A DNA stretch of 64,000 bases from Pseudarthrobacter sp. fls2-241-R2A-127 (GTDB taxonomy: Bacteria > Actinomycetota > Actinomycetes > Actinomycetales > Micrococcaceae): contig NZ_JARVSF010000008.1 of assembly GCF_030209355.1 (NCBI RefSeq), forward strand, positions 248,001-312,000, given 5' to 3'. Shown piece after piece: positions 7,971-15,900 of the stretch. How positions within the stretch are numbered: position 1 is the stretch's first letter; the number at the start of each line of letters is the position of its first letter. Under the pieces are notes generated by a model, which had not been told where the DNA came from, did no database searches, and worked only from the letters and a program-made list of their open reading frames with translations. The position numbers were made by a program, and so were the translations under genes.

Positions 7971-9064
7971 TACGGGACCCGGTAGAGCCATTCCTCGGTG
8001 CCGAATTTCGCGGCAACGCGGTCCTCGGCTGCGGCGAGCTCGTGGCCGGCAAGCTGTGACGGGGCGGCCCCGTAGCGCTCACTAAACACCTCGATCATCG
8101 CTTCGATGATCGCCATCCGGGCGAGTCCGGTCTGCCGGCGGAGTGGATCGACGCGTTTCTTGGCGCTCCGTGTGCCCTTGTCCGAGAGTTTTTCCTTGCC
8201 GATCCGCAGGACCTCGACCATCTTGTCGGCGTCGATGTCGTAGCTCATGGTCACGTGGTGCAGCATCCCGCCGTTGGCCAGGCGCTTCTGCGCGGCCCCG
8301 CCGATCTTGCCTTGGTCCGTCGCGATGTCATTGAGGGGGACGTAGAAGGCGTTGATGCCGAGCTTCTCCAGCGCCGCCATGACCCAGGCGTCCAGGAACG
8401 GGTAGGAGTCGGCGAAGCTCAGCCCGTCCACCAAGGTCTGCGGCAGGTAGAGCGAGTACGTGATGCAGTTACCGGCCTCCATGAACATCGCGCCGCCACC
8501 GCTGATCCGCCGGACCACGTTGATGCCATGCTTTGCCACGCCGTCCGGGTCCACTTCGTTCTGCACGGACTGGAAGCTGCCGATCACCACGGAGGGTTCC
8601 TGCCAGTCCCAGAACCGCAGGGTGGGCGTCCGCTCCCCCGCGCCGACGGCCTCGGTGAGAACCTCGTCCAGGGCAACGTTGATCTCCGTCGGGAGCACCG
8701 TGGGCGCGATGACGTTCCATTGGTGGTCCGTCCACGACGTGGCCTTGGCAAGCGCGCGGCGGACTGTCACGGCTACGGCGTCCGCGGAAAAGCCGAACAG
8801 GACGGCCCCGGCGGGCAGCGCTGCGGTGACTGCAGCGGCGAGGTCCGCGGCCGTCGTCGTCTCCGGCAATCCGGTCAGTGCCCGGTTGATGTCTTCCAGT
8901 GCTTCGTCGGGTTCGAGGAAGAAGTCCCCGCTGAGGGAAACCTCCGCCAGGGCGCCGTCCACGACGTCGAGGTCCACCACCACCAGTTTGCCGCCGGGAA
9001 CTTTGTACTCGCCGTGGAGGCGCTGGTTGCGGGCGGCGTTGGTGGCAGGAAAAGGCTGGTTCAT
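7970..9064 (-). CDS. Lipoate-protein ligase A family protein with N-terminal accessory domain
   Basis: A 364-residue protein that should attach free lipoate (or octanoate) to E2 and GcvH domains through an acyl-AMP intermediate. The first ~100 residues resemble the accessory domain normally found at the C-terminus of E. coli LplA (GGKLVVVDLDV, then LSGDFFLEP). The catalytic domain follows, with INVALDEVL, RRISGGGAMFMEAGNCITYSL and the lysine-bearing KIGGAAQKR motif. The start MNQPF at 9064 has a good GGATGGGA ribosome site; an ATG 9 bp upstream and a longer frame are less likely. A long palindrome abuts the stop. The specific acyl donor and protein target cannot be read from sequence. Confidence 0.85.
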   Translation of the reverse strand: MNQPFPATNAARNQRLHGEYKVPGGKLVVVDLDVVDGALAEVSLSGDFFLEPDEALEDINRALTGLPETTTAADLAAAVTAALPAGAVLFGFSADAVAVTVRRALAKATSWTDHQWNVIAPTVLPTEINVALDEVLTEAVGAGERTPTLRFWDWQEPSVVIGSFQSVQNEVDPDGVAKHGINVVRRISGGGAMFMEAGNCITYSLYLPQTLVDGLSFADSYPFLDAWVMAALEKLGINAFYVPLNDIATDQGKIGGAAQKRLANGGMLHHVTMSYDIDADKMVEVLRIGKEKLSDKGTRSAKKRVDPLRRQTGLARMAIIEAMIEVFSERYGAAPSQLAGHELAAAEDRVAAKFGTEEWLYRVP

Positions 9065-9106
9065 GGTTCCCATCCTGCCGCAGAAAGCAGGTGTCCGGTT
9101 AACACG

Positions 9107-9138
9107 GAAGGCCCGCACCGGAAACGGTGCGGGCCTTC
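9107..9138 (-). terminator. Terminator hairpin downstream of rpmE2
   Basis: Perfect 14-bp stem, GAAGGCCCGCACCG (9107-9120) with CGGTGCGGGCCTTC (9125-9138), closed by a four-base loop. It sits 23 bp after the L31 stop codon and before lplA, so it should separate the two minus-strand transcripts. Confidence 0.85.
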
Positions 9139-9161
9139 TGCAACAAGCTTGGGCGAAGGAA

Positions 9162-9419
9162 TTACTTCTTGCCGCCGAAGCCCTTGAAACGAGCGTTGAA
9201 GCGCTCGACGCGGCCTGCAGAGTCCATGATGCGCTGCTTGCCCGTGTAGAACGGGTGGGACTCGGAAGAGATTTCGACGTCGATGACCGGGTAGGTGTTG
9301 CCGTCTTCCCACTCGATGGTCTTGGAGGAAGACACGGTGGAGCGGGTCAGGAACTTGGTGCCGGAGGCCAGGTCGTTGAAGACAACAGCTTCGTACTTGG
9401 GGTGGGTATCAGACTTCAT
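9162..9419 (-). CDS. rpmE2: Type B 50S ribosomal protein L31
   Basis: An 85-residue basic protein, [10 protein letters not shown] at the start, with SHPFYTGKQ and the C-terminal RFKGFGGKK. It lacks the CxxC zinc-binding pairs of type A L31, so it is the zinc-free paralogue (RpmE2, also called YtiA-type). Such copies are often induced under zinc limitation by Zur; I see no convincing Zur box here. It is monocistronic, with a long structured 5' region and a strong terminator. Confidence 0.96.
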   Translation of the reverse strand: MKSDTHPKYEAVVFNDLASGTKFLTRSTVSSSKTIEWEDGNTYPVIDVEISSESHPFYTGKQRIMDSAGRVERFNARFKGFGGKK

Positions 9420-9523
9420 AATTGGACCTTTGTTCGCGCAACTGGATTTTGCCAGTTGCCAGGTATGAATGGGATGGCTGGGATCTGTCGGATCAGCCGT
9501 AGCTGAAAAAGCAGGACAACCAG
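9420..9523 (-). promoter_or_regulatory. Candidate structured leader of rpmE2
   Basis: A -10-like TATGAT on the minus strand (9530-9535) with a -35-like TTCGTC 18 bp upstream predicts a start near 9523, leaving about 104 nt of untranslated leader. It can fold two stems: CAACTGG with CCAGTTG (9439-9458), and GGCT..GATC with GATC..AGCC (about 9477-9499). Ribosomal-protein L31 leaders have been described in Actinobacteria, and this could be one. That assignment is inference; no covariance check was possible. Confidence 0.4.
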
Positions 9524-9607
9524 CTATCCATCATAGACCAAGCGGACGGGGCTGACGAACCAGCGGCCCCGCGAAGACGCAGGTCACCCGCGTGCGCGCA
9601 ACTTCCG

Positions 9608-10549
9608 TCAACCGAGTAGCGCTACGCCGAATTCAGCGACGACGGCCCGCAATTCCCTGAGGTACCGCTGCGCCTGGTCGGTGAGCGGAATCGCGGCGTG
9701 GCCAATCCAGCCGATTTCGATGCGTTCGTCAACGTCGAGCGGGATGGCGACGATCTCCGGGTCGAGCTGCCCACTGATGATTCCTGTCGAAATCGTGTAT
9801 CCGTGGAGCCCGATCATGAGGTTGAAGATCGTCGCACGGTCAGAGACCCGGATCTCCTGCTTACTGGACAAGGTGGAGAGAATCTCCTCGGCGAAGTAAA
9901 AGGAGTTGTTCGCACCTTGATCGAAGGTCAGCCGCGGCAGGCCGGCGAGATCTTCCAGAGTCGCTCGCTCTTTTGAGGCGAGAGGGTGTTTCCGTGAAAT
10001 GAAGATATGCGGATCGGCGAGGAACAGCGGAGAGAACGCAAGCCCGGATTCGCGGAGCAGTTTGTCGATGACCTTCCGGTTGAAATCGTTCCGGTAGAGG
10101 ATGCCTATCTCGCTGCGGAGTGTCCGGACATCCTCGATGATGTCCCAGGTGCGGGATTCGCGGAGCGAGAACTCGTATTCGGCCACCCCTGTGGCCTTAA
10201 CCATCCGGACGAAGGCGTCCACCGCGAACGAGTAGTGCTGCGTGGAGACCCCGAGCAGACGTCGCGTCGGTGGCCTGCCAAGGTAGCGTTGCTCGAGGAG
10301 GGCGAACTGCTCGACCACCTGCCTCGCGTAGCCGAGGAACTCTGCCCCGTCGGCTGTGAGGGTGACCCCGCGGGCGGAGCGAACCAGGAGTGCACGGCCC
10401 ACCCGTGCCTCCAGGTCTTTCATCGCTGCGGACATGGTCGGCTGCGCGACGTAGAGAAGATCGGCCGCGGCGGAGATCGACCCCTCAGCTGCAACTTCTA
10501 TGAAATAGCGGAGCTGCTGCAGGGTTAGTCCGCTCGAAATCTGGGCCAT
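9608..10549 (-). CDS. LysR family transcriptional regulator, divergent from mesX-mesD
   Basis: A 313-residue LysR-type regulator. The winged helix-turn-helix is at about residues 10-65 (LQQLRYFIEVAAEGSISAAA, then VAQPTMSAAMKDLE), and the remainder is a periplasmic-binding-like effector domain starting near LLGVSTQHY. It is divergent from the MesX-MesD-flavin reductase operon across 120 bp that hold a T-N11-A palindrome, the usual LysR site. It therefore most likely controls that operon in response to a sulfur or methionine-pathway metabolite, and represses itself. The effector is unknown; MetR and CysB are the nearest functional analogies, not identified orthologues. Confidence 0.9.
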   Translation of the reverse strand: MAQISSGLTLQQLRYFIEVAAEGSISAAADLLYVAQPTMSAAMKDLEARVGRALLVRSARGVTLTADGAEFLGYARQVVEQFALLEQRYLGRPPTRRLLGVSTQHYSFAVDAFVRMVKATGVAEYEFSLRESRTWDIIEDVRTLRSEIGILYRNDFNRKVIDKLLRESGLAFSPLFLADPHIFISRKHPLASKERATLEDLAGLPRLTFDQGANNSFYFAEEILSTLSSKQEIRVSDRATIFNLMIGLHGYTISTGIISGQLDPEIVAIPLDVDERIEIGWIGHAAIPLTDQAQRYLRELRAVVAEFGVALLG

Positions 10550-10572
10550 AGGAAAATTCTATATGAATGCAT

Positions 10573-10589
10573 AGTAACGCCTAGTTACT
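10573..10589. promoter_or_regulatory. LysR-type operator in the lysR/mesX divergent promoter
   Basis: Perfect inverted repeat AGTAAC-N5-GTTACT. Within it, T10575 and A10587 give the canonical T-N11-A LysR motif (TAAC-N5-GTTA). A second short repeat, TATG-N4-CATA, lies just upstream at about 10562-10573. Position between the divergent start codons suits autoregulation and activation. Confidence 0.7.
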
Positions 10590-10669
10590 TGATACCCCCT
10601 GAAAAGCTGCACCATGGACACGTCCCCTTTGAAAGGCCGTCTCCGGCCCATCTCCAAGATTGGCAGCGC

Positions 10670-11662
10670 ATGGCCGACGACTTCACCTTCAGCATTACCA
10701 CCACCCGCTTCGACGAGGACTACTCCCCGTCGGAAGGCTCCCGGATCACGACGAACTTCGCCAACCTGGCACGGGGCGAGCACCGTCAGGAGAACCTCCG
10801 CAACGCCTTGACCATGATTCGGCGCCGTTTCAACGATCTTGCAGACTGGGACAACCCGGACCGGGACCGCTACGCGCTCGAGCTTGAGATCGTTTCCGTG
10901 CAGATTCAGTTCACAGCGGAAGGCACGGATCAGCAGTTCCCGCTGTTCGAGGTTCTCGATATCCAGATCGTCGACCTGCTCAACGGGGTCCGCCACCAAG
11001 GGATCGTCGGCAACAACTTCTCCTCCTACGTCCGGGACTTCGACTTCAGCGTCGTACTGCCAGCGGCAGCCGGGGACTCAGGCAAGCCCACGGTGCCTGA
11101 GGACTTCGGCGATCTTCACGGCAAGCTGTTCCAGCACTTCCTCGATTCCCCGGTCTGCCGTGAACGCTTCCCGCAGCCGCCAGTGGTGTGCATCAGCGTC
11201 TCCACGAGCAAGGCGTACCGGCGAACGGAGAACCGCCACCCGGTCCTGGGCGTCGAGTACCAGCAGGACGAGTTCTCGCTGACGGACGCGTACTTCGCAA
11301 AGATGGGGCTGCGGGTGCGCTACTTCATGCCACGCGGCAGCGTTGCGCCGCTCGCCTTCTATTTCCGCGGCGACCTGCTCAACGACTACTCCAACCTGCA
11401 GCTCATCGGCACCATCAGCACCATGGAGACGTTCCAGAAGATCTACCGCCCGGAGGTCTACAACGCGAACTCCGCCGCCGCCCACGTCTACCAGCCGAGC
11501 CTGGGCGAGCAGGATTACTCGCGGACCCAGATCGCTTACGACCGCGTCGAGCGCGGTCAGCTCGCGATCACGCAGGCGAAGTACACGGAGGAGCACTTCA
11601 TCAAGCCCCACAAGGATCTGTTGGACCAGTGGACCGCCAACTACCCCGCCCTCGTCAACTGA
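10670..11662 (+). CDS. mesX: MesX (DUF1852), partner of the MesD methionine synthase
   Basis: A 330-residue DUF1852 protein. It begins MADDFTFSITTTRFDEDY and continues with SRITTNFANLARG, which I recognise as the conserved start of the family; an upstream TTG frame (10589) is unlikely. No membrane segment or cofactor motif is obvious. MesX is known to be required for activity of MesD, a folate-independent core methionine synthase, in aerobic bacteria such as Acinetobacter. The 20 bp gap to mesD and the adjacent flavin reductase support one operon. How MesX works is not established; a role in generating or handling the methyl donor with oxygen is inference. Confidence 0.85.
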   Translation: MADDFTFSITTTRFDEDYSPSEGSRITTNFANLARGEHRQENLRNALTMIRRRFNDLADWDNPDRDRYALELEIVSVQIQFTAEGTDQQFPLFEVLDIQIVDLLNGVRHQGIVGNNFSSYVRDFDFSVVLPAAAGDSGKPTVPEDFGDLHGKLFQHFLDSPVCRERFPQPPVVCISVSTSKAYRRTENRHPVLGVEYQQDEFSLTDAYFAKMGLRVRYFMPRGSVAPLAFYFRGDLLNDYSNLQLIGTISTMETFQKIYRPEVYNANSAAAHVYQPSLGEQDYSRTQIAYDRVERGQLAITQAKYTEEHFIKPHKDLLDQWTANYPALVN

Positions 11663-11682
11663 CCCACGGAGAATCGTCAATC

Positions 11683-12729
11683 ATGAACACACTTTTGCCC
11701 ACCACCGTCGTCGGCAGCCTGCCGAAACCATCGTGGCTCGCACAGCCGGAGACTCTTTGGTCCCCGTGGAAGCTGGAGGGAGATGCGCTGCTCGAGGGCA
11801 AACAGGATGCGCTGCGCATCGCCATCCACGAGCAGAGCCTGCGCGGCATCGACATCGTCAGCGACGGCGAGCAAACCCGCCAGCACTTCGTCACGACCTT
11901 CATCGAGAATCTCAGCGGGGTCGACTTTGAACGACGCAAGACCGTGCGCATCCGCGACCGCTACGACGCGAGCGTACCGACCGTCGTCGGACCGGTGCGC
12001 CGCGAGCGGCCGGTATTCGTCGACGACGCAAAGTTCCTCCGCGCAACCACTGACCGGCCGATCAAATGGACTCTTCCCGGTCCAATGACGATGGTGGATA
12101 CGCTCTACGATGACCACTACAAGAGCCGCGAGAAGCTGGCCTGGGAGTTCGCCACGATCCTGAACCAGGAGGCGAAAGAACTCGAGGCGGCCGGCGTGGA
12201 CATCATCCAGTTCGACGAGCCCGCATTCAATGTCTTCCTCGACGAGGTCAAGGACTGGGGCGTGGCTGCGCTTGAGAGAGCCGCAGAAGGACTGCGCGCT
12301 GAGACCGCCGTGCACATCTGCTACGGCTACGGGATCAAGGCGAACAACGACTGGAAGGCGACGCTCGGCTCACAGTGGCGGCAGTACGAGGAAACGTTCC
12401 CGCTGCTGCAAAGCTCCAGCATCGACATCATCTCGCTGGAATCGCAGAACTCCCACGTGCCCATGGACCTCATCGAGCTCCTCCGCGGCAAGAAAGTCAT
12501 GCTCGGGGCAATCGACGTCGCAAGCGAGACCATCGAGACCCCGGAGGAGGTCGCCAACACCCTCCGCAAGGCTCTGCAGTTCGTCGATGCGGACAAGCTC
12601 ATCCCCAGCTCCAACTGCGGCATGGCACCGTTCCCCCGGGACGTCGCACTGGCCAAGCTGAGTGCCCTCAGCGCAGGAACGAACATCATTCGCGAGGAAC
12701 TCGCCTGCTCCGCCCCCAAGGTGTCATAA
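11683..12729 (+). CDS. mesD: MesD-type core methionine synthase (MetE C-terminal domain homologue)
   Basis: A 348-residue protein equal to only the catalytic C-terminal barrel of cobalamin-independent methionine synthase. It should methylate homocysteine to methionine. Zinc ligands are readable: His211 and Cys213 (VHICYG), Glu253 (SLESQ) and Cys312 (SSNCGM). The N-terminal VVGSLPKP and DGEQTR motifs place it in the core-MetE group. It lacks the N-terminal folate-binding half of MetE. Because it sits directly behind mesX (DUF1852), the MesD family is the best fit rather than an archaeal corrinoid-dependent form. A GGAG site precedes the ATG. Confidence 0.88.
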   Translation: MNTLLPTTVVGSLPKPSWLAQPETLWSPWKLEGDALLEGKQDALRIAIHEQSLRGIDIVSDGEQTRQHFVTTFIENLSGVDFERRKTVRIRDRYDASVPTVVGPVRRERPVFVDDAKFLRATTDRPIKWTLPGPMTMVDTLYDDHYKSREKLAWEFATILNQEAKELEAAGVDIIQFDEPAFNVFLDEVKDWGVAALERAAEGLRAETAVHICYGYGIKANNDWKATLGSQWRQYEETFPLLQSSSIDIISLESQNSHVPMDLIELLRGKKVMLGAIDVASETIETPEEVANTLRKALQFVDADKLIPSSNCGMAPFPRDVALAKLSALSAGTNIIREELACSAPKVS

Positions 12730-12731
12730 CG

Positions 12732-13304
12732 ATGTTCCATGCTTACCCCACGGACACATGGCTCGAGGCTCCCAAGCAAAGCTTCCCGTCCTCCCTCTCG
12801 GCCAACGAATTCAAGTCACTGTTCCGTGGCCATCCGGGAGGTGTCGCCGTCATCACGGCCGATGCCGGCGAAGGACCGGTGGCACTGACGGTATCTTCGG
12901 TCGTGTCAGTGAGTGCCGAACCTCCCTTGATGATCTTCTCGGTCTCGGCACTGTCCTCTGCGTCCGACGTACTTTCCCGCGCCGAAACCGTCGTCGTGCA
13001 CCTGCTGGACGCACACGACGTCGACCTGGCGAAGTTTGGAGCGACCCCCGGCGCCGACCGCTTTGACCAGACGCACCGCTGGTCGACCCTTGCAACCGGC
13101 GAAGCGGTGTATGAGGACGTCCGCGCCTGGGTGCGCTGCGCCGTCATCGATCGCATGGAGGTGGGGACCTCCACGATCATCGCCGTTCACGCCCTGGAGT
13201 CCCGCGTGATGCGTGACGTCCAAGCGGGCGAACCCGGCGACGCTCTGGTCTACCACAACCGTTCATGGCACCGTCTGGGCGAGCACTCCAAGCTTGACGC
13301 CTGA
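12732..13304 (+). CDS. Flavin reductase domain protein of the mes operon
   Basis: A 190-residue protein of the flavin reductase-like FMN-binding split-barrel family (FRGHPGGVAVITAD, then ALTVSSVVSVSAEPPLMIFSV, then the C-terminal GDALVYHNRSWHRL). Such proteins use NAD(P)H to reduce free FMN or FAD for two-component oxygenases. The ATG lies 3 bp after the mesD stop. That spacing suggests the MesX/MesD system needs reduced flavin, which would agree with its reported oxygen dependence. The link is inferred from position. A longer frame upstream overlaps mesD and is not real. Confidence 0.87.
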   Translation: MFHAYPTDTWLEAPKQSFPSSLSANEFKSLFRGHPGGVAVITADAGEGPVALTVSSVVSVSAEPPLMIFSVSALSSASDVLSRAETVVVHLLDAHDVDLAKFGATPGADRFDQTHRWSTLATGEAVYEDVRAWVRCAVIDRMEVGTSTIIAVHALESRVMRDVQAGEPGDALVYHNRSWHRLGEHSKLDA

Positions 13305-13395
13305 TTGACGATGACCCCCTTGCCCAGCTGGGCGACAAGCATGTCCGAGGGGTGGTCGCAGAGGCCAACCCTCACGATGAAGGATCCCTTAAACC

Positions 13396-14112
13396 ATGGC
13401 ATCAGCTGTAGCCGGCTCAGGTACCAAAACCGCCTCTGCCCCACACGAAAATGCGTCGTCTCCGGAGAAATTCCGACTGATGCTCATGATGGCCCTCACG
13501 CTCGTTACAGGTGTGGTTGACGCGGTCGGCTACCTTGGACTTGATCACGTCTTCACCGGAAACATGACCGGCAACGTGGTGATTCTTGCGATGTCGTTGG
13601 CCGGGGCGGCGAACCTGCCAACTTTGGGCCCGCTGGTAGCACTGGGCGCCTTTCTCCTCGGCGCGGCGGTTGCCGGATCTACGCTCCAGTCAGGCCCGAA
13701 AGGCTGGAACCGCAGGGTGACGCTCCTTCTCACAGCGGGTTGTATCGCGTTGACGGGAACCGCCGCCGTCTCCCTCATCGTGGACGACGTCGGCCGGCAG
13801 TCCATTCATGTCATTATTGCCGCAGTGATCGCCATGCACATGGGCTCCCAGGCCCTGATTGCGCGGCATTTGGGCGTACGAGACATGACCACAGTGGTCA
13901 TTACTTCCACAATGACTTCCCTCGCCGGAGAGTCACTTGTGGGCAAGCAACGGCCCCGGTTACTCAACCGACGGCTGGGCGCTGTCCTTGCCATGTTCGC
14001 CGGGGCCGCCAGCGGAGTACTCCTGCTCCAGATCCATTTCAGCGTCCCGATCGTCCTCGGCACCGCCATCACCGCCGCTGTGACGTTCCTGGGGAGTCGC
14101 CGCTGGCATTGA
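13396..14112 (+). CDS. YoaK family membrane protein (DUF1275)
   Basis: A 238-residue protein with about six hydrophobic helices after a ~28-residue Ser/Ala-rich cytosolic lead. Family hallmarks are ALTLVTGVVDAVGYLGL and VFTGNMTGNVVILA near the N-terminus, and MHMGSQALIARHLGVRDMTTVVIT in the middle. YoaK/DUF1275 proteins have no firm function. It follows the mes operon by 91 bp on the same strand, so read-through is possible. A role in that pathway would be speculation. Confidence 0.88.
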   Translation: MASAVAGSGTKTASAPHENASSPEKFRLMLMMALTLVTGVVDAVGYLGLDHVFTGNMTGNVVILAMSLAGAANLPTLGPLVALGAFLLGAAVAGSTLQSGPKGWNRRVTLLLTAGCIALTGTAAVSLIVDDVGRQSIHVIIAAVIAMHMGSQALIARHLGVRDMTTVVITSTMTSLAGESLVGKQRPRLLNRRLGAVLAMFAGAASGVLLLQIHFSVPIVLGTAITAAVTFLGSRRWH

Positions 14113-14154
14113 TGCGGTACATCCCACCGGCGCATCGCCAGCTCTTCAATTGGT

Positions 14155-14185
14155 CCTGACACCGTGGCCGGGCGGGTGCGTCAGG
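14155..14185. terminator. Weak hairpin between convergent genes
   Basis: CCTGAC (14155-14160) pairs with GTCAGG (14180-14185), and flanking ACC/GGGT can extend it. It lies just before the stop codon of the convergent RNA methyltransferase gene. Loop is long and there is no U-run, so efficiency is uncertain. Confidence 0.4.
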
Positions 14186-14193
14186 CCCAGCCA

Positions 14194-15087
14194 TCACCTG
14201 GTCGCGTAGAAGGCGACTGCCGACGAGGCAGCCACGTTGAGGGAGTCGACGCCGTTCATCATCGGAATTGTCACGCGCGCGTCGAGCACCTGGTCGGTCT
14301 CAGGCCTCAGCCCCTCTCCCTCCGTGCCGAAGACCAGCGCCAGGTTCGGGTGGTCCTGGGCGACCAGCTCATCGAGTGTGATGGCGCCTTCGCCGAGCGA
14401 CATGCCGGCCACGAAGTAGCCTGCTTCCTTGAGTACCTCAAGGTCCCCAGGCCACGACTCGATTCTGGTCCATGGCACTTGGAACACTGTCCCCATCGAC
14501 ACCCGGATGGAGCGTCGGTAGAGCGGGTCGGCGCACTGTGGAGAAACCAGGACAGCGTCGACGCCAATGGCTGCGGCGCTGCGGAAGATCGCCCCTACGT
14601 TTGTATGGTCGGTGAGGTTCTCCAGGACCGCGATCCTTGATCGACCCGGCATACGAGCTCGATCAGGCTCTTGTGTTTTGCGATCACTGAGATTGGCGTG
14701 GTCCACGATGTCCTCGAGGGCTGCAACGCGGCGCGCAGCGGCCAGGAGCTCCGGCAGCGGCGCCGGGGCAGGGCGTTGCATCGCCGCCATTGCCCCGCGG
14801 TGAAGGTGGAAGCCTGTGATTTGCTCCAGCAAGGCCGCCGAACCAATAAAGGCTGGAACATCGGGGTAGGCCTGGAAGACGTCGTCAAGGCCGGCCATCC
14901 ATTTCTCGGCCAGGAAGAACGACCGCGGCGTGTGGCCCGCCGCCAAGGCCCGGCGGAGGACCCGCGACGATTCGGCGATATACATCCCCTCAGCGGGCTC
15001 GCGAAGCTTGCGCAGGTGGACATCGGTCAGTGTGGTGTAGTCACTGACGCGCGGGTCATCGGCGGATTCGAGGTAGTGGAAGGTCAC
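14194..15087 (-). CDS. SpoU/TrmH family RNA 2'-O-methyltransferase with a duplicated motif 1
   Basis: A 297-residue SAM-dependent ribose methyltransferase of the SPOUT fold. Motif 1 is DHTNVGAIFRSAAAIG, motif 2 is LALVFGTEGEGL, and motif 3 is IPMMNGVDSLNVAASSAV. The N-terminal ~100 residues form the substrate-binding domain. Immediately before motif 1 there is a second, degenerate copy (ALEDIVDHANL), separated by about 15 charged residues. This makes a local insertion relative to family members I recall, where one motif follows the N-terminal domain directly. Target RNA is unknown. It lies 7 bp downstream of a permease gene on the same strand. Confidence 0.9.
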   Translation of the reverse strand: MTFHYLESADDPRVSDYTTLTDVHLRKLREPAEGMYIAESSRVLRRALAAGHTPRSFFLAEKWMAGLDDVFQAYPDVPAFIGSAALLEQITGFHLHRGAMAAMQRPAPAPLPELLAAARRVAALEDIVDHANLSDRKTQEPDRARMPGRSRIAVLENLTDHTNVGAIFRSAAAIGVDAVLVSPQCADPLYRRSIRVSMGTVFQVPWTRIESWPGDLEVLKEAGYFVAGMSLGEGAITLDELVAQDHPNLALVFGTEGEGLRPETDQVLDARVTIPMMNGVDSLNVAASSAVAFYATR

Positions 15088-15094
15088 CGGGTGA

Positions 15095-15880
15095 TTATTT
15101 CAGCAGGTTGGCGATCATGACGCCGAGGGCCACGATGCCCAGGCTGAAGATCACGGCGCGCAGGACCCGCGGGGAGAGCTTTCGCCCTACTTTGGACCCC
15201 ATGAGTCCGCCAATGGTGGAACTGACTGCGATGAGCAGCACTACCAGCCAGTTTATCCGGTCGAAGGCGAACAGGAGGTACGAGATGGCGGCCACCATGT
15301 TCACGCCCAGCACCAGGATGTTCTTCATGGCGTTGGCATTCTGGATAGTTCCGGTAAGGAACACGCCCAGAATGCCGACCAGCAGGATTCCCTGCGCGGC
15401 AACGAAGTAGCCGCCGTAGACGCCGGCCAGGTAGACCAGGAGCACCAGGAGGAACCCGTGGCGCTTGTCCCGGACTGCGTGTTCGGGATTGGTCTCGCGG
15501 TTGCGCACCCAGTCCTGGAGCCGCGGCTGGAAGATAACCATCAACAATGCGAGGACAAGGAGGACGGGGGCGACGTAGTGGAAGACCTGTTCGGGCAGGT
15601 GCAGCAGCAGCCAGGCCCCCGTGATTCCGCCGAGGACCGACGCCGGCAGGAGGCGGAGCACTTGGCGGCCACGTCCTGCGAGCTCCCGGCGGTAGCCGAA
15701 AGCTCCTGCGCCCGTCCCGAAGACCAGCCCCATGGCGTTGCTCATCGAGGCGGTTACGGGTGCCACGCCCAGGGCTATGAGCACCGGAAAGGTGACCAGG
15801 GTGCCGGAGCCAACTACTGCGTTGATGGTGCCGGCCCACAGGCCGGCGATGAACACAATGATGCTGCTGAAGAATTCCAC
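15095..15880 (-). CDS. TauE/SafE family sulfite or anion permease (TSUP)
   Basis: A 261-residue membrane protein with about eight hydrophobic segments in two repeated halves. The first repeat has AGLWAGTINAVVGSGTLVTFPVLIALG, the second AGVYGGYFVAAQGILLVG, both standard for the TSUP family. A charged central loop (DWVRNRETNPEHAVRDKR) separates them. Family members move sulfite, sulfoacetate or other organic anions; the substrate here is not evident. The gene sits 20 bp downstream of an ABC ATPase and 7 bp upstream of the RNA methyltransferase, so all three may share a transcript. Confidence 0.87.
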   Translation of the reverse strand: MEFFSSIIVFIAGLWAGTINAVVGSGTLVTFPVLIALGVAPVTASMSNAMGLVFGTGAGAFGYRRELAGRGRQVLRLLPASVLGGITGAWLLLHLPEQVFHYVAPVLLVLALLMVIFQPRLQDWVRNRETNPEHAVRDKRHGFLLVLLVYLAGVYGGYFVAAQGILLVGILGVFLTGTIQNANAMKNILVLGVNMVAAISYLLFAFDRINWLVVLLIAVSSTIGGLMGSKVGRKLSPRVLRAVIFSLGIVALGVMIANLLK

Positions 15881-15900
15881 AACGGTGCGGCAGGCGTGGT

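Noticed and set aside
9420-9607. Zur box upstream of rpmE2
   Set aside because: No palindrome resembling the TGAAAATG-type Zur site was found; only RNA-like stems are present.
13250-13444. 64-residue minus-strand frame between the flavin reductase and YoaK genes
   Set aside because: It looked briefly like a gene remnant, but it overlaps both neighbours and has no ribosome site or recognisable family.
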